Source: a virus
IMG/VR virus record: IMGVR_UViG_3300009128_000162
Location: 1 to 20,780 of that record
Reading direction: 5' to 3' (one strand)
Length of the DNA stretch: 20,780 nucleotides
Of this stretch, positions 14,523 through 20,780 are shown in pieces. A program made the translations under genes and the position numbers. Numbering within the stretch: the stretch's first letter is position 1; each line of letters opens with the position of its first letter. A model generated the notes under the pieces. That model ran no database searches. It was not told the origin of the DNA and was given only the letters and a program-made list of their open reading frames with translations.

Positions 14523-15479
14523 TTATTCGCCTTTTAATGCTTTTTGAAAGTCAGACTTCGGAATGTTATCAACAACCCAACCATATAACTGCTTCATTAC
14601 ATCTGCTTCTTTAGACATAGGTTTACCACGTTTCTTCAGTGTTAAGTATGTGAAGTCTTTAACAACTGCTGAATTAGGTTTCTTCTTAAATTTACCAGTT
14701 TCTTTATCATACTTCTTCATATTAGATGTTCTATCAGCACCAGTTGGTTCAAAGAATACTGTGTTTTGTTGGTTGTTCAAAATAACGTGGATCTCTCCAT
14801 TGATTTGCATCTTCTTACCTTGACCAGTAACATATTTGTAAACTGTTTCAGATGCACCCTTATGAGTTTGTAACATAATATCACTAGGAACTACACGTTC
14901 CCTTCCAGCATTTTGCTTAATAGCAATTTTATAGTTAGTCAATACCCATACTAAATGAATGTTTGCTGGATTATAACCTGCTTTTAATAGACGAGGTAAG
15001 AACTGAGCAACATCTTTAGTGTCTTTAGCAGTAATATCAAACATAATGTTAGGCAACTTCTTTCTATCTTTAAGTTGCGATAACATCAAATCAAGTGTCT
15101 TATTCTTTAATCCTAATTTCTTAATGAAAAAATGAAGTTTACTAACATCAGCAGGTTTCTTCATATCCAAACCTTTAATCTCTTCATACTCACCCATAGG
15201 AATCTTAGTTCCTGCTTTAGACATTTTAGCATACTTCTTAGGATTATCCTTAATGTCAGCAATATCCATAAACGTTTTCTTCCATTCATCAACATCACGC
15301 ACTTTGAATAACTCTTTCTGCATAAAATTAGATGAAGCGAATCCTTTACCAGACCCAGCACCACCTGCAAGAAATACGATTTGACCGTCTTTACGACCAT
15401 TGTTCAGCATAATGAGTTTCTCTTCAAGGTATTCCTCAAAGAGTTTTTGTTCTGTTATGAATTCGTTAAACTTTTTCAT
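14523..15479 (-). CDS. capsid-targeted P-loop kinase (zeta-toxin-like)
   Basis: A 318-residue protein with a T4-type leader, MKKFNEFITE/Q (F4, E10), and then a nucleotide kinase fold. Residues 34-46 (IVFLAGGAGSGKG) are a beta strand and Walker A loop, and D148 in NIMFDITA ends a second core strand. HLVWVLTNYKIA (about 175-186) and GRERVVPSD (192-200) resemble the lid region with its arginines. The layout recalls zeta-toxin/UDP-sugar kinase or polynucleotide-kinase-like P-loop proteins, and the substrate is unknown. The C-terminal 90 residues are basic and unassigned. The protein would be packaged in the head and ejected with DNA if the leader works as in T4. It follows the 91-residue gene without spacing. 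Confidence 0.72.
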   Translation of the reverse strand: MKKFNEFITEQKLFEEYLEEKLIMLNNGRKDGQIVFLAGGAGSGKGFASSNFMQKELFKVRDVDEWKKTFMDIADIKDNPKKYAKMSKAGTKIPMGEYEEIKGLDMKKPADVSKLHFFIKKLGLKNKTLDLMLSQLKDRKKLPNIMFDITAKDTKDVAQFLPRLLKAGYNPANIHLVWVLTNYKIAIKQNAGRERVVPSDIMLQTHKGASETVYKYVTGQGKKMQINGEIHVILNNQQNTVFFEPTGADRTSNMKKYDKETGKFKKKPNSAVVKDFTYLTLKKRGKPMSKEADVMKQLYGWVVDNIPKSDFQKALKGE

Positions 15480-15755
15480 TTATAATTCCTCGAAATACCT
15501 TTTTGCGTCTGCTAATTTTGAATACTTTGCTATTCCACCACGTGACAATTCTCTCGCTTTACCATCGTTTATCATCATAAACCATTTTTCAGAACGAGAA
15601 GTTCCCAATCTGATAATAACATACTTGCCTGACACATATTCTATTTCAGGAATGTATGCTTTTTGTGGTACAAGTTTTGCGTTTTCTTTTGAAACTGTTT
15701 TGTTCATCTTCCATTTAAGAGAACCTTCAGTCAAATATTCGATAAACGATTTCAT
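15480..15755 (-). CDS. small capsid-targeted protein of unknown function
   Basis: A 91-residue protein opening MKSFIEYLTE/G, one of the clearest matches to the T4 capsid-targeting leader (MK, F at 4, E at 6, L at 8, E at 10). The mature part, about 81 residues, is basic, with beta-strand-like segments (IEYVSGKYVIIRLG and KWFMMINDG) and a short C-terminal helix ending YFEEL. No family is recognised. The size is similar to T4 internal proteins such as IPI (mature form about 76 residues), which act on host defence. It starts by TAATG-type overlap with the preceding gene and abuts the kinase-like gene. Confidence 0.66.
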   Translation of the reverse strand: MKSFIEYLTEGSLKWKMNKTVSKENAKLVPQKAYIPEIEYVSGKYVIIRLGTSRSEKWFMMINDGKARELSRGGIAKYSKLADAKRYFEEL

Positions 15756-15967
15756 TACCTTGGGTTTACTCTACCTGCACGCATAATAACATCACGCAGT
15801 TTTGTAACATGATGTTCCATATTAATGATTTGGTCATGTAAATCTGGAGCATCTTCACCTTTTGTTAGTGCTTGAATTTCTCTCATAAGATTCTTAGTCA
15901 AAGACATCATATTCTTAAGATGCTTTCCTTCAACTTTACCTTCTTGTAAATCTGTATATTCTATCAT
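15755..15967 (-). CDS. small helical protein with possible protease site
   Basis: A 70-residue, mostly helical protein. The N-terminus (MIEYTDLQEGKVEG) contains LQE/G at 7-10, a possible prohead-protease site, though the leader is less typical than its neighbours. The rest (HLKNMMSLTKNLMREIQALTKG and onward) is compatible with two helices. No family recognised. Its ATG overlaps the end of the nucleotidyltransferase gene by 4 bases (ATGA), and its stop overlaps the next ATG. Confidence 0.6.
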   Translation of the reverse strand: MIEYTDLQEGKVEGKHLKNMMSLTKNLMREIQALTKGEDAPDLHDQIINMEHHVTKLRDVIMRAGRVNPR

Positions 15968-16545
15968 AGTTTCATTCCTTTCTTTACTGTGTTAAATACT
16001 GCTTGAGCATCTCTATCTGATACACCTTTAGGCATGCCTGACTTAAACGCATCAAAGTCATCGTTCTTTACGTGGTTTCTCATATCTGTACCAGAAACCC
16101 CTTGTTTTCTTTCACCTGAGTTTATCACCTGAAACTTATCAAAGTCGTAGTGAGGTTTAGTTTTATCCTTTTGATCAACGTATGGTCTGATTCTTTTCTC
16201 GAAGTCAGCAACTCTATCACCACCAACAACCATTGACACATCCCTATAACCTTGATCAGACAACCATTCAAGTATTTGGAATGGAGTCTTTAGTTTAGGT
16301 TCATCCATTATAGATGCTTTAGGGAAAAACTTCTTAAGATACTTTAACTTATCTTTATACGGGATTGGATTCTTTTTAGCATCGTTAGACTGAGATGTGA
16401 ATATCATTCCAGTACCACCACGTGCTTGTTTAACCACAAAGTCAATTAACTCACCGTGTCCTTTCGTAATTGGATTGAATCGACCGAATGTAAACACAAC
16501 TGGTTTATTCTTTGCTTCTGCTAAATGTTCTTTGAATCCTAACAT
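15964..16545 (-). CDS. capsid-targeted nucleotidyltransferase (NMN adenylyltransferase-like)
   Basis: The 193-residue protein combines a T4-type leader, MLGFKEHLAE/A (F4, E10), with a complete HxGH-superfamily nucleotidyltransferase. Residues 16-30 hold VVFTFGRFNPITKGH (the GRFxPxTxGH nucleotide-binding motif), VGGDR at 107-111 is the central motif and SGTDMR at 151-156 is the SxTxxR phosphate-binding motif. The nearest known types are nicotinamide-mononucleotide adenylyltransferases (NadM/NadR) and related cytidylyltransferases; the substrate cannot be fixed by eye. If it makes NAD+ from NMN, delivery from the head could restore NAD at the start of infection. It overlaps the genes on both sides by 1-4 bases, indicating coupled translation. 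Confidence 0.82.
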   Translation of the reverse strand: MLGFKEHLAEAKNKPVVFTFGRFNPITKGHGELIDFVVKQARGGTGMIFTSQSNDAKKNPIPYKDKLKYLKKFFPKASIMDEPKLKTPFQILEWLSDQGYRDVSMVVGGDRVADFEKRIRPYVDQKDKTKPHYDFDKFQVINSGERKQGVSGTDMRNHVKNDDFDAFKSGMPKGVSDRDAQAVFNTVKKGMKL

Positions 16546-17177
16546 TATAACTTATTCCTTTGTGATATCGGCATCTTCCAGAACGAACCGTCCTTCATTG
16601 CCTTTGCCTTCTTAACACTCCACATTGTTTGGATTTTTATAGTTTGTCCGTACATTTTATGAAATAATTTTGCCACTGTTTTTGCTGATTTATCAAATGC
16701 TTTCTTATCTTGTTTTAAAGCAGCATCAATCATAGCATCATTATGCTTACGCATTGCATCATCACTCTTATTCTTACCAGCAATTTTACCTGCTTTAGAT
16801 GCAGTACCTTTATTTTTAAAACCTTTTATACCAGATTGACTATCGTCACGTTTTAAAACTTCTTCAATCTCTCTTGGTTTACGTTTAGATCCTTTAAGTC
16901 TGCTCTTTTCAGCACGACCTCTATTTACTGAAGCATCTTCGTATCCTACGATCTTACCATTAATATGAGATGCATCCATTCCTTCGTGTTCTGGTTTTCT
17001 ATTCTTTCTATTATACCTGTTTAATTCGGCACGATATGCTTTCTTTTCATCAGATGATTGAAACTTATCATACTCTTTTCTATAATCTCTAACGTGACAC
17101 CACTTACATCCAGGAACTGGTTTAAGTGCCTTATCTTCTATTACAGTACAAAAGTCTTTAAATGTTAATGTTTTCAT
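16545..17177 (-). CDS. HNH-like endonuclease, probably capsid-targeted
   Basis: A 210-residue, very basic protein. After an N-terminal segment MKTLTFKDFCTVIE/D, which keeps the VIE/D form of a protease site but is longer than the typical leader, comes a CxxC pair (C24/C27, CKWC). DASH (68-71) and VNRGRAEKSR (84-93) follow; such DxxH...N-R-G arrangements occur in small phage HNH-type nucleases, with H71 and N85 as candidate catalytic residues. The C-terminal half is Lys/Ala-rich helical with an unassigned tail. It may cut host or competing DNA, but activity is not proven. One-base overlap with the nucleotidyltransferase gene. Confidence 0.62.
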   Translation of the reverse strand: MKTLTFKDFCTVIEDKALKPVPGCKWCHVRDYRKEYDKFQSSDEKKAYRAELNRYNRKNRKPEHEGMDASHINGKIVGYEDASVNRGRAEKSRLKGSKRKPREIEEVLKRDDSQSGIKGFKNKGTASKAGKIAGKNKSDDAMRKHNDAMIDAALKQDKKAFDKSAKTVAKLFHKMYGQTIKIQTMWSVKKAKAMKDGSFWKMPISQRNKL

Positions 17178-17178
17178 A

Positions 17179-18408
17179 TTAACCCCAATTCTTTATTGCG
17201 TTGAAATTATTCTTACTAAACTCTAACCTATTCACCAACTTAACTGCTGAATTAGATAACGTATCTATGGCGACAAACCCTTCCGGACCAGTCACTTCAT
17301 ATCCAGTTGCCGTCTTGATAAAGGCAGGTATCTTATTAACCTTTTCCATCTTCTTAACAAGCATTAACTTAATATCAGCAACATCATCGTGCCACTGCAA
17401 TGCATATGCAAGTGTACCACCAATTTTACGGTTCTTATTGATTATATTTATTAAATCTTTAAGTGATGCTTCCTTCTTTGCTCTACCCTTTTCAGTCTTT
17501 AGTTTAGCAATCATTGGATTATATCGTTTTCTTAGGAACTCAATGAAACCACCAACTGCTTGTTGTCTGCCTGAGAACTTCTTACCTTGTTTAGTTAGGT
17601 CGTTGATATAGATCTTCATATTGAATGCAATCTCAGTCTTACCAAACATAATCTCTAATGATTTCTTATCAAGTAAAGATAGTTCTTTCTTAGCAGATGC
17701 TAATCTCTTTTGAATGAATTTCATCTCATCAACTGTAAGAGAAGCAGTACCAGATACGTCTGAGAAATTGGTATCAGTAAACCATACGTCTTTAGTCTTT
17801 TTCAGTTTAGAGATATCGATTTTAAATTGGGCAGATAAGTCAGCGATTGTATCACCAGTATAAGTTGTGTGCCATACAACACCAACCTTTGCTTTAGTTA
17901 TTTTCTTTGCAAGATCTGTTCCTGCCGGAATGGCATATGTAATTGTATTAGGTGTAAAGGTAACATACTTCTCGTCATCAATTGTTTCCTTCTTTAAGTC
18001 TGAAGGGATGAACATAAAGTCGCCTTGAATAATACCTTTAATACCCATCTTGGGGAATTCTTTAAGAGCAATCTTCATTTTCTCAGCAAGACTTCCTGCG
18101 TGTCCGTGATTCTTATCTACATCTTCTGCAGTATAATTTATCTTAGGACTTCTATTGAATACCGCCTTAGTGCCTACAAAGAATTTACCATTCTCAGGGT
18201 TGATACCAGCAACAATACTCGGCGCACCATCTACCTTCGCTTGGATGTTTAAAGGTTTCTTGGAGTGTCCTGCTAATGTTTGAGCAATATTATCAAGGAT
18301 CTTTAATGCCTCAACACCACCTGCATAACCATCATCAAAGATAGCATCTTCTAGATGTTCCAGATGTGTAAGTTTTGCTTCATTTAATATTGTCTTAAAT
18401 CTTTTCAT
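17179..18408 (-). CDS. capsid-targeted KxDG protein, possible RNA/DNA-ligase-like nucleotidyltransferase
   Basis: The 409-residue protein begins MKRFKTILNE/A, a clear T4-type capsid-targeting leader (F4, E10, LNE/A). Residues 58-64 (KVDGAPS) match motif I (KxDG) of covalent nucleotidyltransferases such as polynucleotide ligases and capping enzymes, followed by KFFVGTKAVF (75-84), IIQGDFMF (126-133) and VGVVWHTTYTG (175-185), in the order expected for the remaining core motifs. I recall this as a conserved, uncharacterised family in T4-like marine phages (possibly DUF6267, from memory). Ligase activity is inferred. The C-terminal 200 residues are helical and unassigned. It overlaps the gene upstream by one base (TAATG). 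Confidence 0.7.
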   Translation of the reverse strand: MKRFKTILNEAKLTHLEHLEDAIFDDGYAGGVEALKILDNIAQTLAGHSKKPLNIQAKVDGAPSIVAGINPENGKFFVGTKAVFNRSPKINYTAEDVDKNHGHAGSLAEKMKIALKEFPKMGIKGIIQGDFMFIPSDLKKETIDDEKYVTFTPNTITYAIPAGTDLAKKITKAKVGVVWHTTYTGDTIADLSAQFKIDISKLKKTKDVWFTDTNFSDVSGTASLTVDEMKFIQKRLASAKKELSLLDKKSLEIMFGKTEIAFNMKIYINDLTKQGKKFSGRQQAVGGFIEFLRKRYNPMIAKLKTEKGRAKKEASLKDLINIINKNRKIGGTLAYALQWHDDVADIKLMLVKKMEKVNKIPAFIKTATGYEVTGPEGFVAIDTLSNSAVKLVNRLEFSKNNFNAIKNWG

Positions 18409-19697
18409 TAGTTCTTCAACTTCATTTTAAATCCAAGTTTATTTCCTGCTGCATATCCTGCCCAACCAAACTGGAACTCTGCTTCTTTGAAGAAATTACT
18501 TTGGAATGTCATATTCTTTTTCTTAACATCTACATTAGTTTGTATCAATGTCACTTGACGAGCAACGTTTGTTAAAGAAGTTTTTATTTCTTTATCATCA
18601 TTTAATATCTTCCATATAGATTCACCTAGTGGAGAGATAACAAGTCTTAATGTATCTGATGCATTTTTAATTTTATCTGTTGGTTTGTATTTTAATACCG
18701 TCCATAGTGGAGTGAGTAGTTTAATAACTTCCTCATTTTCTTTACCCTTTAAGAACGACTTAACCGATTCAAGTGTAATGTTTTCATAATTAACATTCAT
18801 AATCTCAGCAAGTTTCTTAATTGCTTTAGTTTCCATAAACTGGTGCAACATAATCATTTGTTGTTTAGTAGGATTCTCATTAACAATCTTGAATATGACT
18901 AAAGACTTCTCTGTGCTGTGATCAGCATTGGCAGTCTTAGCACGGTTATTAATAGCATCGATAATATTTTGAATAGTCACTTTACCACCACCGCCTGACT
19001 TAACAGATATCGGATATCTAACACCCATTCTAACACCGTAGAAGTCAATTAACTTTTCATTAGAAGCAGTTGGAAAGAATGCTTCTTTAAAACCTAGTGA
19101 AGACATTGCCCAGATTGCTGCAAGTATCTCACCGAAGTCTGCTGATACTTTAGCAAGATCTTTAGTTGTAAAGTCTATATCAGGGTTTAGGTTAATCTTA
19201 TTTCGTTTAGTCTTAGCATCATTCATTAAACTAATTAATGCAGTTGCTACTTCATCATCATACTTCGATTTAAGTAATGGACTAACGATACCAATGATTT
19301 GTTGTATATTAACTTGATGACCTGCTAAACCCATATTGTCAGGGTTGAGGTCTTTGTTATTGAATAACTGACCACCAGCAGAACTTCTTCCGATAAAGTT
19401 ATTAACCCAAGGGATTGTAGTTCCTTGAGGAATGTTACCAATCTTCTTAGTTGTAACTAATGCATATGTATCAAACTTTTGAGAGATACTACCATCATAC
19501 TCCACAACTTCAAGACTATGCTTTCTGAAGAACTGGTTGAATTTCTTTTCATCCATATCTAGAGGGAATCTTACGTGATATGCACCACGACTTGAGTCAG
19601 TGGTCTTTATCTTGATAGATTTTTTGATATGAGTTTTTAATGATGAGATAGAACGGTCGACTCGTTCTTCATTAAATAACTGCGTAAAAGATTTCAT
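18408..19697 (-). CDS. capsid-targeted protein with PD-(D/E)xK-like nuclease core
   Basis: A 429-residue protein and the first gene of the late cassette. The leader MKSFTQLFNE/E matches the T4 form (MKS, F4, E10) but has F instead of L/I at the P3 position. In the centre, FGEILAAIW (E190), NEKLIDFYG (D218) and YPISVKSGGGG (K233) resemble the E...D...xVK pattern of the PD-(D/E)xK nuclease fold, with Ser in place of the second acidic residue. The region before it (about 85-180) is helical, and the C-terminal 150 residues are unassigned. It may be a DNA-cutting or DNA-binding enzyme delivered into the cell. A TATAAATA box lies 29 bases upstream of the ATG. Confidence 0.6.
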   Translation of the reverse strand: MKSFTQLFNEERVDRSISSLKTHIKKSIKIKTTDSSRGAYHVRFPLDMDEKKFNQFFRKHSLEVVEYDGSISQKFDTYALVTTKKIGNIPQGTTIPWVNNFIGRSSAGGQLFNNKDLNPDNMGLAGHQVNIQQIIGIVSPLLKSKYDDEVATALISLMNDAKTKRNKINLNPDIDFTTKDLAKVSADFGEILAAIWAMSSLGFKEAFFPTASNEKLIDFYGVRMGVRYPISVKSGGGGKVTIQNIIDAINNRAKTANADHSTEKSLVIFKIVNENPTKQQMIMLHQFMETKAIKKLAEIMNVNYENITLESVKSFLKGKENEEVIKLLTPLWTVLKYKPTDKIKNASDTLRLVISPLGESIWKILNDDKEIKTSLTNVARQVTLIQTNVDVKKKNMTFQSNFFKEAEFQFGWAGYAAGNKLGFKMKLKN

Positions 19698-19726
19698 ATG
19701 ATGTATTATACTCTAAGTTTAACACA

Positions 19727-19734
19727 TATTTATA
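19727..19734 (-). promoter_or_regulatory. T4-type late promoter box of the capsid cassette
   Basis: Exact TATAAATA on the minus strand, between the tRNA gene and the first cassette gene, 29 bases upstream of the ATG at 19697. Closer to the ATG a TATAAT (19710-19705) also appears but has no matching -35 box. Confidence 0.72.
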
Positions 19735-19748
19735 ATAATTTAAGAATA

Positions 19749-19824
19749 TGGTGCCGAAGGCCGGACTCGAACTGGCGACCTACTGATTACAAATCAGTTG
19801 CACTACCAACTGTGCTACTTCGGC
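19749..19824 (-). tRNA. tRNA-Thr (anticodon UGU)
   Basis: The 76-base minus-strand sequence folds into a full cloverleaf. The acceptor stem pairs GCCGAAG with CTTCGGC; the anticodon stem ACTGA/TCAGT holds the loop TTTGTAA with anticodon TGT, reading ACA codons; the T arm has GTTCGAG in its loop. Discriminator A and the 3' CCA (19751-19749) are encoded. The ACA codon is A/U-rich, as expected for a tRNA supporting an AT-rich phage. It lies after the hairpin array, possibly on the transcript from the promoter at 20365-20393. Confidence 0.95.
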
Positions 19825-19834
19825 ATAATTAGGT

Positions 19835-20011
19835 GAGCAGTTTTTGGCAGGAGACATGCTCGGGTCTGGGGGATGCGTCAAAAAAACATAACAAAAGGAG
19901 GCACGCATCCTCTATGAAAAAGGGAGTACTGTGTAGAGGTCGTTGATTGAGTCGAGAGTATTTACACAGTACTCGTGGTAGTTTTATTAGGGGAGGAAGT
20001 CTAAACTACCA
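19835..20011 (-). ncRNA. array of four hairpins with CUCC-containing loops
   Basis: No gene lies in 19825-20000. On the minus strand four inverted repeats follow each other: 20011-19976 (9-bp stem TGGTAGTTT), 19974-19924 (12-bp stem GAGTACTGTGTA), 19910-19871 (8-bp stem GGATGCGT) and 19861-19835 (5-bp stem GAGCA). The loops of the first, third and fourth contain CTTCCTCCCC, GCCTCCTTTT and GTCTCCTGCC; the second has GACCTC. These resemble the 3' end of 16S rRNA (CCUCCUUU). The first hairpin overlaps the metallopeptidase stop codon. The second is followed by CCTTTTTC and might terminate transcription. A noncoding or regulatory RNA is inferred, not shown. Confidence 0.55.
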
Positions 20012-20330
20012 AAAGACTTCTATATTTTTCTGCTAATACATTTTCTAAATCATATGCTTCAACTTCGTTAGCATCATATCCATCAGAATATTGTTTTACA
20101 TGAACCATTTCGTGACACAACGTAACAAGCATTTCATCATTATCTAAACTTTGCTCAATCTCAATTTCATATTCAATTTCGTCTTCTTCAGTAACAAGGT
20201 TATCATTATGACACCAACCTTTAACTCCTTCTTCCTCAAATAAGTCGTCTAGGTAGACATGAACATTAATCTCGTCACGAATCTTTAATTCTTCTTTACA
20301 AAACTCAACAACATTATCAATATTAATCAT
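20001..20330 (-). CDS. small HExxH metallopeptidase-like protein
   Basis: The protein of 109 residues contains LCHEMVHVKQY with H73, E74 and H77, the HExxH zinc motif, and a downstream NEVEAYDLE (88-96) giving a likely third ligand (E91). This resembles small phage and bacterial zinc proteases of the gluzincin/SprT type, though it is short and has no signal peptide. The N-terminal half (about 45-65) is very acidic. Start: I chose ATG at 20330; extending to a TTG at 20339 would add MRF and has no support. GAGG lies three bases before this ATG, closer than usual. A perfect promoter stands 35 bases upstream. It may cleave a host or phage protein early in infection. Confidence 0.78.
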   Translation of the reverse strand: MINIDNVVEFCKEELKIRDEINVHVYLDDLFEEEGVKGWCHNDNLVTEEDEIEYEIEIEQSLDNDEMLVTLCHEMVHVKQYSDGYDANEVEAYDLENVLAEKYRSLLVV

Positions 20331-20364
20331 AAACCTCAACTCAATTCACTCAACCAACACTTAT

Positions 20365-20393
20365 ATTATACTATACTTTTTACTAAATGTCAA
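20365..20393 (-). promoter_or_regulatory. perfect-consensus sigma70-type promoter
   Basis: On the minus strand TTGACA (20393-20388), a 17-base spacer and TATAAT (20370-20365). The expected +1 is near 20358, giving a leader of about 28 bases to the metallopeptidase ATG. It should be read by unmodified host RNA polymerase, which would give early expression of the metallopeptidase, hairpin array and tRNA. Confidence 0.82.
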
Positions 20394-20430
20394 GTCTTTT
20401 TTCAAAATAATTCCATTGTTTATATTAAGG

Positions 20431-20780
20431 TTATCTACTAACATTGTTCATAAATTGACTCATACAAAAACGTCCATACTGCTTTCCTTTATATTCGTCA
20501 TCAATAGATATCTCCGAAACGGAATGATTAACATTGGCAGGGAACAAAATAGTCAAATCATTTGTTACTTCAAATGTCAAATTGTGTTCAGGAAAACTTA
20601 TCTCACCACCTTTGAATTTTTTAGGTTCTTTGAAAAACCAAGATACTGCTGTAACTACATTCATATCTCTATGAGAATCATAATAACAAGCATCCTCATA
20701 ATAAGAAACTAAAGTTGAGTCTGCATTAAAATTTAACCCATCATAATACCAAGATTCTTTAACCTTTTTATTATCAAATA
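20431..20780 (-). CDS. 2-oxoglutarate/Fe(II) oxygenase, 3' part (truncated at window edge)
   Basis: The reading frame stays open to the right edge (first full codon at 20778), so the true start lies outside the window; an internal ATG at 20664 gives only the last 77 residues and would lose the first metal ligands. The visible 115 residues contain YYDSHRDMNVV with an HxD pair (H36 and D38 of the visible part), then FKGGEISF, LTILFPANVNHSVSEI with the distal His, and KQYGRFCMSQF with the Arg that binds 2-oxoglutarate. This is a complete HxD...H facial triad, unlike the HTH form of the oxygenase at 5635. Substrate unknown. No hairpin terminator is apparent before the promoter at 20393. Confidence 0.8.
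   Translation of the reverse strand, partial: FDNKKVKESWYYDGLNFNADSTLVSYYEDACYYDSHRDMNVVTAVSWFFKEPKKFKGGEISFPEHNLTFEVTNDLTILFPANVNHSVSEISIDDEYKGKQYGRFCMSQFMNNVSR

Noticed and set aside
19705-19710. TATAAT near the ATG at 19697 as a sigma70 promoter
   Set aside because: The sequence at the -35 distance is ATAAAT, and an exact late box is present just upstream.
19924-19974. 12-bp hairpin as a simple Rho-independent terminator
   Set aside because: It is followed by only five U residues after CC, the loop is 27 bases long, and it is one of four similar hairpins, so a terminator alone does not explain the array; it is not excluded.
19835-20011. CRISPR-like array
   Set aside because: The hairpins have different stem sequences and no direct repeat of constant length, and there are no cas-like genes.
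19976-20020. H-type pseudoknot joining the first hairpin and the downstream arm 20014-20020
   Set aside because: The second linker would be two bases across a 9-bp stem, which is too short; competing alternative pairing is more likely.
20337-20339. TTG as metallopeptidase start
   Set aside because: It only adds three residues, has no ribosome-binding site, and an ATG follows at 20330.

Overview
This window looks like part of a T4-like (myovirus-type) phage genome of marine character. It is AT-rich and every convincing gene lies on the minus strand, so transcription runs from high to low coordinates. Evidence for a T4-like phage: a gp61-like primase, class I ribonucleotide reductase subunits beside ThyX, four exact copies of the T4 late-promoter box TATAAATA, and a run of proteins starting with a 10-residue leader that matches the T4 internal-protein capsid-targeting sequence. 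The marine assignment rests on remembered resemblance to cyanophage and pelagiphage proteins. The host cannot be named from the sequence.

Layout, right to left (order of transcription). 20431-20780: 3' part of a 2OG-Fe(II) oxygenase cut by the window edge. 20365-20393: a perfect-consensus sigma70-type promoter (TTGACA-N17-TATAAT) reading into a small HExxH metallopeptidase, a noncoding stretch of four hairpins with CUCC-containing loops, and a tRNA-Thr(UGU). 7639-19697: late genes. The first part (10571-19697) is a tightly packed block of eleven genes; most encode proteins whose N-terminus fits the T4 capsid-targeting leader with an (L/I)xE prohead-protease site. Their bodies include a PD-(D/E)xK-like protein, a KxDG ligase-like protein, an HNH-like protein, an NMN-adenylyltransferase-like protein and a P-loop kinase-like protein, plus a 669-residue protein built of repeats punctuated by ELDE-type sites. 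Then come structural-looking genes (10052-8459, 7639), and a small coiled-coil/membrane protein at 7223.

1301-7184: an early/middle-type nucleotide-metabolism operon behind a TTTACA-N17-TATAAT promoter: primase, a 2OG-Fe(II) oxygenase flanked by 16-bp direct repeats, ThyX, NrdA without an ATP cone, a glutaredoxin-NrdB fusion, a zinc-ribbon protein and a GIY-YIG-like nuclease. 1-1289: a TylF-like methyltransferase with its own perfect-consensus promoter placed so that the transcript would be nearly leaderless, followed by an overlapping sulfotransferase gene.

Taken together, the early genes make and recycle deoxynucleotides for replication, and the late block seems to build the head and load it with a set of enzymes that would be ejected with the DNA. 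The most notable items are the capsid-targeted enzyme cassette, the repeat polyprotein, the CUCC-loop hairpin array and the repeat-flanked oxygenase cassette. All functional calls come from reading motifs by eye; no database search was run.
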